Source: Caproicibacter sp047777415 (GTDB taxonomy: Bacteria > Bacillota > Clostridia > Oscillospirales > Acutalibacteraceae). Taken from it: a DNA stretch of 64,000 nt. Under the pieces are notes generated by a model. It had not been told where the DNA came from and made no database searches. It saw nothing but the letters and a program-made list of their open reading frames with translations. The stretch covers positions 124,001 through 188,000 of the forward strand of contig JBKEEO010000001.1 of assembly GCA_047777415.1 (NCBI GenBank), given 5' to 3'. Below, in pieces: positions 60,820 through 64,000 of this stretch. The translations under genes and the position numbers were made by a program. Position 1 is the stretch's first letter. Every line of letters starts with the position of its first letter.

Positions 60820-62484
60820 TTAAAGCAAATAGACGCGTGCCTCGTATGGCTTTAAGATTTGGGGTATTTTGTTTGAAGAATCAGAATAATTTCCAATCAG
60901 CATTTTTCGGGGAACAATATCATCAGAGAGTACTAAGTCCGTTTCATTTTCACTAAAATTTAAAAGAACAAGAAGTTTTTCATCGTTTAAAGTCCGCCGA
61001 TAGCAATACAATGGGCCTTCATCTTTTACAACTTCAAAATCTCCGTAAACTATTACCTGATATTGTTTGCGCAAGCGAATCAGTTTTTTATAATAGTTCA
61101 AAACTGAATTTTTATCTTTTAACTCATCTTCCACATTGATTTCCGTATAATTTGGATTGACTTTAATCCATGGCTTGCCGGTTGTAAAGCCCGCGTTGAC
61201 GGAATTACTCCACTGCATCGGAGTACGGGCATTATCCCGGCTTTTTTTATGTATATACCGCATAACTTCGTCTTTTGAATTCGGATCGCGCTGTGTAAAT
61301 TCTTTATAAACGTTCAGTGTTTCAATGTCGCGGTAATCCTCTATGGAGTCAAATTCAACATTTGTCATGCCAAGTTCTTCACCTTGATAGATAAAAGGCG
61401 TACCTTGCAGTGTGTGCAGCAATGTGCCGAGCAGTTTGGCTGACTCTACACGGTATTTTTCGTCATTACCAAATCGGGAAACTTGTCTCGCCATATCATG
61501 ATTGCTCAGAAACAGGCTGTTCCATGCTTTTCCGTTCAGTTCGGTTTGCCACTTCGTTATGATTTTTTTAAACTGGTCAATCGGCACAGGGATATCGTTC
61601 CATTTTCCATTTTCATTCATACCTAAATCGATATGTTCAAACTGAAATACCATATTAAGTTCCTGGCGGGATTCTGCTGTATACTTGATGGCTTCCTGTG
61701 TAGTAACGCCGGCGGTTTCACCGACTGTCATAATATCATAATGGCTTAAAACTTTTCTATTCATTTCCTGCAAAAACTCATGTACACGCGGCCCATTGTT
61801 CGTATTTAAAACGCCGGAGGAATATTGACTTCCGGGAATTATTTCCCCGTCCGGAAAACGCTGGTCTTTTGAAATGCAGTTGATAACATCCATACGGAAA
61901 CCATCAATTCCTTTGTCAAGCCACCATTTCATCATGTTATAAATTTGATTGCGCACTTTTTCATTTTCCCAGTTTAAATCTGGTTGTTTTTCTGCAAAAA
62001 GGTGAAGATAGTATTGCCCTGCTGCTTTATCATATTTCCATGCGGAACCGCCAAATGTAGAGCCCCAATTATTTGGTTCTTTGCCATTTTTGCCGTTGCG
62101 CCATATGTAATAATCGCGGTATTCGTTTTGGGGAGTTTGCTTGCTTTTTTGAAAGAACTCGTGTTCGTCCGATGTATGATTGACCACTAAATCCATGATA
62201 ACGCGAATGCCTTTTTCATGTGCATAGGCAAGAAGTCTGTCGAAATCTTTCATTGTGCCAAATTCCGCCAGTATTTTTTTGTAATCACGAACATCATATC
62301 CATTGTCGATGTTAGGAGAATCATAAATAGGACACAGCCAAATAACGTCAATTCCTAAGTCTTTTAAATAATCCAATTTTTCAATAATACCGTTTAAATC
62401 CCCTATGCCGTCACCGTTGCTGTCCATAAAACTCCTTGGATATATTTCATATATAACACTTTCTTTCCACCATTTCTTTGTCAT
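60820..62484 (-). CDS. malL: GH13 oligo-1,6-glucosidase / alpha-glucosidase
   Basis: 554 residues, cytosolic (no signal). (beta/alpha)8 glycosidase motifs: DVIWLCPIYDSPNIDNGYDVRDY, DLVVNHTSDEHEFF, nucleophile Asp199 in GFRMDVIN, acid-base Glu256 in TVGETAG and stabiliser Asp330 in LSNHD. Val200 after the nucleophile is the marker for alpha-1,6 preference (isomaltose, panose) over maltose-specific enzymes. Length and numbering follow the Bacillus oligo-1,6-glucosidases closely. RBS AAGGAG is 8 nt upstream of ATG 62484. Divergent from the DUF1861 gene; a symmetric site overlaps its promoter. Confidence 0.9.
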   Translation of the reverse strand: MTKKWWKESVIYEIYPRSFMDSNGDGIGDLNGIIEKLDYLKDLGIDVIWLCPIYDSPNIDNGYDVRDYKKILAEFGTMKDFDRLLAYAHEKGIRVIMDLVVNHTSDEHEFFQKSKQTPQNEYRDYYIWRNGKNGKEPNNWGSTFGGSAWKYDKAAGQYYLHLFAEKQPDLNWENEKVRNQIYNMMKWWLDKGIDGFRMDVINCISKDQRFPDGEIIPGSQYSSGVLNTNNGPRVHEFLQEMNRKVLSHYDIMTVGETAGVTTQEAIKYTAESRQELNMVFQFEHIDLGMNENGKWNDIPVPIDQFKKIITKWQTELNGKAWNSLFLSNHDMARQVSRFGNDEKYRVESAKLLGTLLHTLQGTPFIYQGEELGMTNVEFDSIEDYRDIETLNVYKEFTQRDPNSKDEVMRYIHKKSRDNARTPMQWSNSVNAGFTTGKPWIKVNPNYTEINVEDELKDKNSVLNYYKKLIRLRKQYQVIVYGDFEVVKDEGPLYCYRRTLNDEKLLVLLNFSENETDLVLSDDIVPRKMLIGNYSDSSNKIPQILKPYEARVYLL

Positions 62485-62524
62485 GAATCAATCTCCTTTC
62501 TCTTAACACGTTATACTTTGATAC

Positions 62525-62550
62525 ATTATACACCAAAATTTTCAATTTTG
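62525..62550 (-). promoter_or_regulatory. Promoter region of malL with overlapping inverted repeat
   Basis: Minus-strand TATAAT (plus 62525-62530), with CAAAATT-TTC-AATTTTG (62534-62550) directly upstream, between -10 and -35 positions, a likely repressor site. The rest of the 374-nt divergent gap to 62,858 is very AT-rich and shows no gene. Confidence 0.45.
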
Positions 62551-62858
62551 TATAAGAATTTTATTAATATAATTTTATTCTCTTGAATTATGTTTGAATA
62601 TCTTTACTTTTCATATTTAAAGAGGCAAAACCATAGACTACCAACTGAATGATTCGTCATATTTTGTTAAAATTTGTATATTATTTATATATTACCATGA
62701 ATATGAATAAGCAAAATTTTGCATCAAATTAAAATTAAAGTAAAAATTAATTGAATTCAAGTATTCGCAGTGGTACTTTAATAACAAAGAAATAATTTTT
62801 GATTGACTTTATATTCTTAATATTAAAATTCAATACATTTTTGGAGTGGTATTTGCAA

Positions 62859-63797
62859 ATGTCCACAAACGTTAGAACATGTGATCAACTAATCAAAGAA
62901 TTCCCATACCTTGAGGCAAAACAAACGAACACCAGACTTCCCATGCTTCTCAGCGATAATGACAACAGAGACATCTATAATATTTCTGCCCCGTTTTTTC
63001 ATAAAGGAAAACAAATTCTCTTAGGCAGAGTTGAACCAAGGGACACGGAAGACAGCGATACAGCCTTTTTTGTAAATGATAAAGGTGTTTGGAAATTAGA
63101 TACCCGATACACCCCTCTAAAGCATCTTCAAGATCCATTTTACTGTTACATAAATGGTGCATTAATCGTAGGAGGGGTTGAAATTGACAAAGATGCAACA
63201 GACGGACATATCGTTACATACCGCACGGTATTTTACCGTGAAATTGCCCCTCACAAGTTTGAAAAATTTGCTCAAGGGCCGGAAAAGATGAAGGATATAC
63301 GTCTTCTCGAATTGCCAGACAAAAAAATTCTCGTTGCGACAAGACCACAGGGAATCGACGGAAGCAGAGGCAGAATCGGATTTAAAATCATAGATTCCCT
63401 GCAAAAGCTGAACAGTCAAACTATTTTATCTGCCCGTATTTTAAACGATCAATTTATTAAAGAGGAATGGGGCGGCGTTAACGGTTTATATATCCTTGAA
63501 AACGGAAAAATAGGAGTGCTCTCGCACATTGCTAAATATGACGAAGAGTATAATGTGCACTATTATTCATCTTGCTTTGTATATGATGTAAACACAGGAT
63601 ATTATTCTCCAATGAAAATAATAGCAACACGAAATAATTTTGAAAACGGCCAAAGTAAAAGAAAAAGTTTAGAAGATGTTGTTTTCAGCGGCGGCATTGT
63701 ACGTTCAGGAAATGGCACGGCTAAACTGTATTGTGGCGTTGGAGACGCCGAAGCACATTGCATTTCGATTCTAGATCCCTTTTTACATATTTGGTAA
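62859..63797 (+). CDS. DUF1861 / GH130-like beta-propeller protein
   Basis: 312 residues. DIYNISAPFFHKGKQILLGRVEPRDTEDSDTAFFV, DPFYCYINGALIVGGVEID, ATRPQGIDGSRGRIGFKIIDS, EWGGVNGLYILENGKIGVLSHIAKYDE and SLEDVVFSGGIVRSGNGTAKLYCGVGDAEAHCISI are typical of the DUF1861 family, a five-bladed propeller related to GH130 mannoside phosphorylases. Whether it cleaves glycosides by phosphorolysis is not known. The conserved end GVGDAEAHCISI recalls the GH130 active-site rim. GGAG at 62843-62846 fits TTG 62853 (6 nt) better than ATG 62859 (12 nt); either is possible. Confidence 0.8.
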   Translation: MSTNVRTCDQLIKEFPYLEAKQTNTRLPMLLSDNDNRDIYNISAPFFHKGKQILLGRVEPRDTEDSDTAFFVNDKGVWKLDTRYTPLKHLQDPFYCYINGALIVGGVEIDKDATDGHIVTYRTVFYREIAPHKFEKFAQGPEKMKDIRLLELPDKKILVATRPQGIDGSRGRIGFKIIDSLQKLNSQTILSARILNDQFIKEEWGGVNGLYILENGKIGVLSHIAKYDEEYNVHYYSSCFVYDVNTGYYSPMKIIATRNNFENGQSKRKSLEDVVFSGGIVRSGNGTAKLYCGVGDAEAHCISILDPFLHIW

Positions 63798-63897
63798 ATG
63801 AAACTAATAAAATATTTTTGCAGTAACCGAATATTGGAACCCTGTTTTGGTGTAAAGAATCTTGCCTTATGTTTTACTGCATTTACCATTGCATTGT

Positions 63898-64000
63898 GTG
63901 AGGAAAAACTATGACATCCCCGTATGCAGCCGCAAAATTGGCCTTGGTGCTCTCATTGTGAACGAAAGCTTTTATGAAATTCTTCTTGGTTACCCAGTAA
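63898..64000 (+). CDS. Possible start of an unrecognised gene at the window edge
   Basis: From GTG 63898 the frame reads VRKNYDIPVCSRKIGLGALIVNESFYEILLGYP to the window end, with protein-like composition. There is no strong RBS and the family is not recognised. The gap 63,798-63,897 shows nothing else. Confidence 0.25.
   Translation, partial: MRKNYDIPVCSRKIGLGALIVNESFYEILLGYPV

Noticed and set aside
1..64000. CRISPR arrays, rRNA genes, phage structural genes, replication origin
   Set aside because: None seen: no regularly spaced repeats, rRNA signatures, phage structural gene motifs or DnaA-box clusters were noticed by eye.

Overview
The window looks like a chromosomal segment of an anaerobic low-to-mid GC Clostridia bacterium, probably Oscillospiraceae-like; the genus cannot be fixed from sequence alone. 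Reasons: strong AGGAGG ribosome binding sites, many TTG/GTG starts, clostridial promoters (TTGACA-17-TATAAT), AsrABC anaerobic sulfite reductase, Rrf2/CymR-type control of cysK, TrkAH, and no oxygen-dependent enzymes. GC-richer housekeeping blocks alternate with AT-rich patches holding insertion sequences (IS) and IS wrecks.

Layout. 1-12.9 kb, housekeeping: a partial membrane protein, YbjQ-like protein, RlmI-like rRNA methyltransferase, MltG lipoprotein, MATE exporter, Crp/Fnr regulator, Rrf2 regulator divergent from cysK, tcdA, a glyoxalase-fold protein and sbcDC. 13.1-14.2 kb: intact IS30-family element. 14.3-19.1 kb: metallo-beta-lactamase-fold hydrolase, a P-type cation ATPase preceded by a clear yybP-ykoY manganese riboswitch, and an AEC transporter. 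19.2-19.9 kb: IS3-type wreck. 20.2-30.8 kb: LysR regulator divergent from asrABC, followed by a siroheme/tetrapyrrole operon (precorrin-2 dehydrogenase, hemA, hemC, cobA-hemD fusion, hemB, hemL). Together these make sulfite reductase and the siroheme it needs. 30.9-31.8 kb: deleted IS256-type element.

31.9-38.9 kb: sugar-acid catabolism locus on the minus strand: LacI regulator, enolase-superfamily dehydratase, TRAP transporter (dctP with a frameshifted signal peptide, dctQ, dctM), KDPG-type aldolase and KDG-type kinase. This reads as acid uptake, dehydration, then phosphorylation and cleavage. 39-43.9 kb: mobile-element scrapyard: a deleted IS inserted in a tyrosine integrase, tRNA-Leu(CAG), and an amino acid permease split by an IS1182-type element with a 22-bp target duplication. 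44.3-47.9 kb: a long structured leader ahead of trkA-trkH potassium uptake, then a small unknown gene.

48.2-58.9 kb: large minus-strand amino-sugar/hexose-phosphate locus: manA, then a NitT/TauT-type ABC transporter, a two-component system, a nagB-like gene with a probable CTG start, nagA, class II aldolase and pgi. Placing a sulfonate/nitrate-type ABC transporter and its own two-component system with GlcNAc-6-P catabolism is unusual and is the best candidate here for an undescribed system. 58.9-60.7 kb: second integrase tail and second IS1182 copy with a clean 5-bp target duplication. 60.8-64 kb: oligo-1,6-glucosidase divergent from a DUF1861/GH130-like protein.

Gene calls rest on family motifs read directly from translations; no database search was run.
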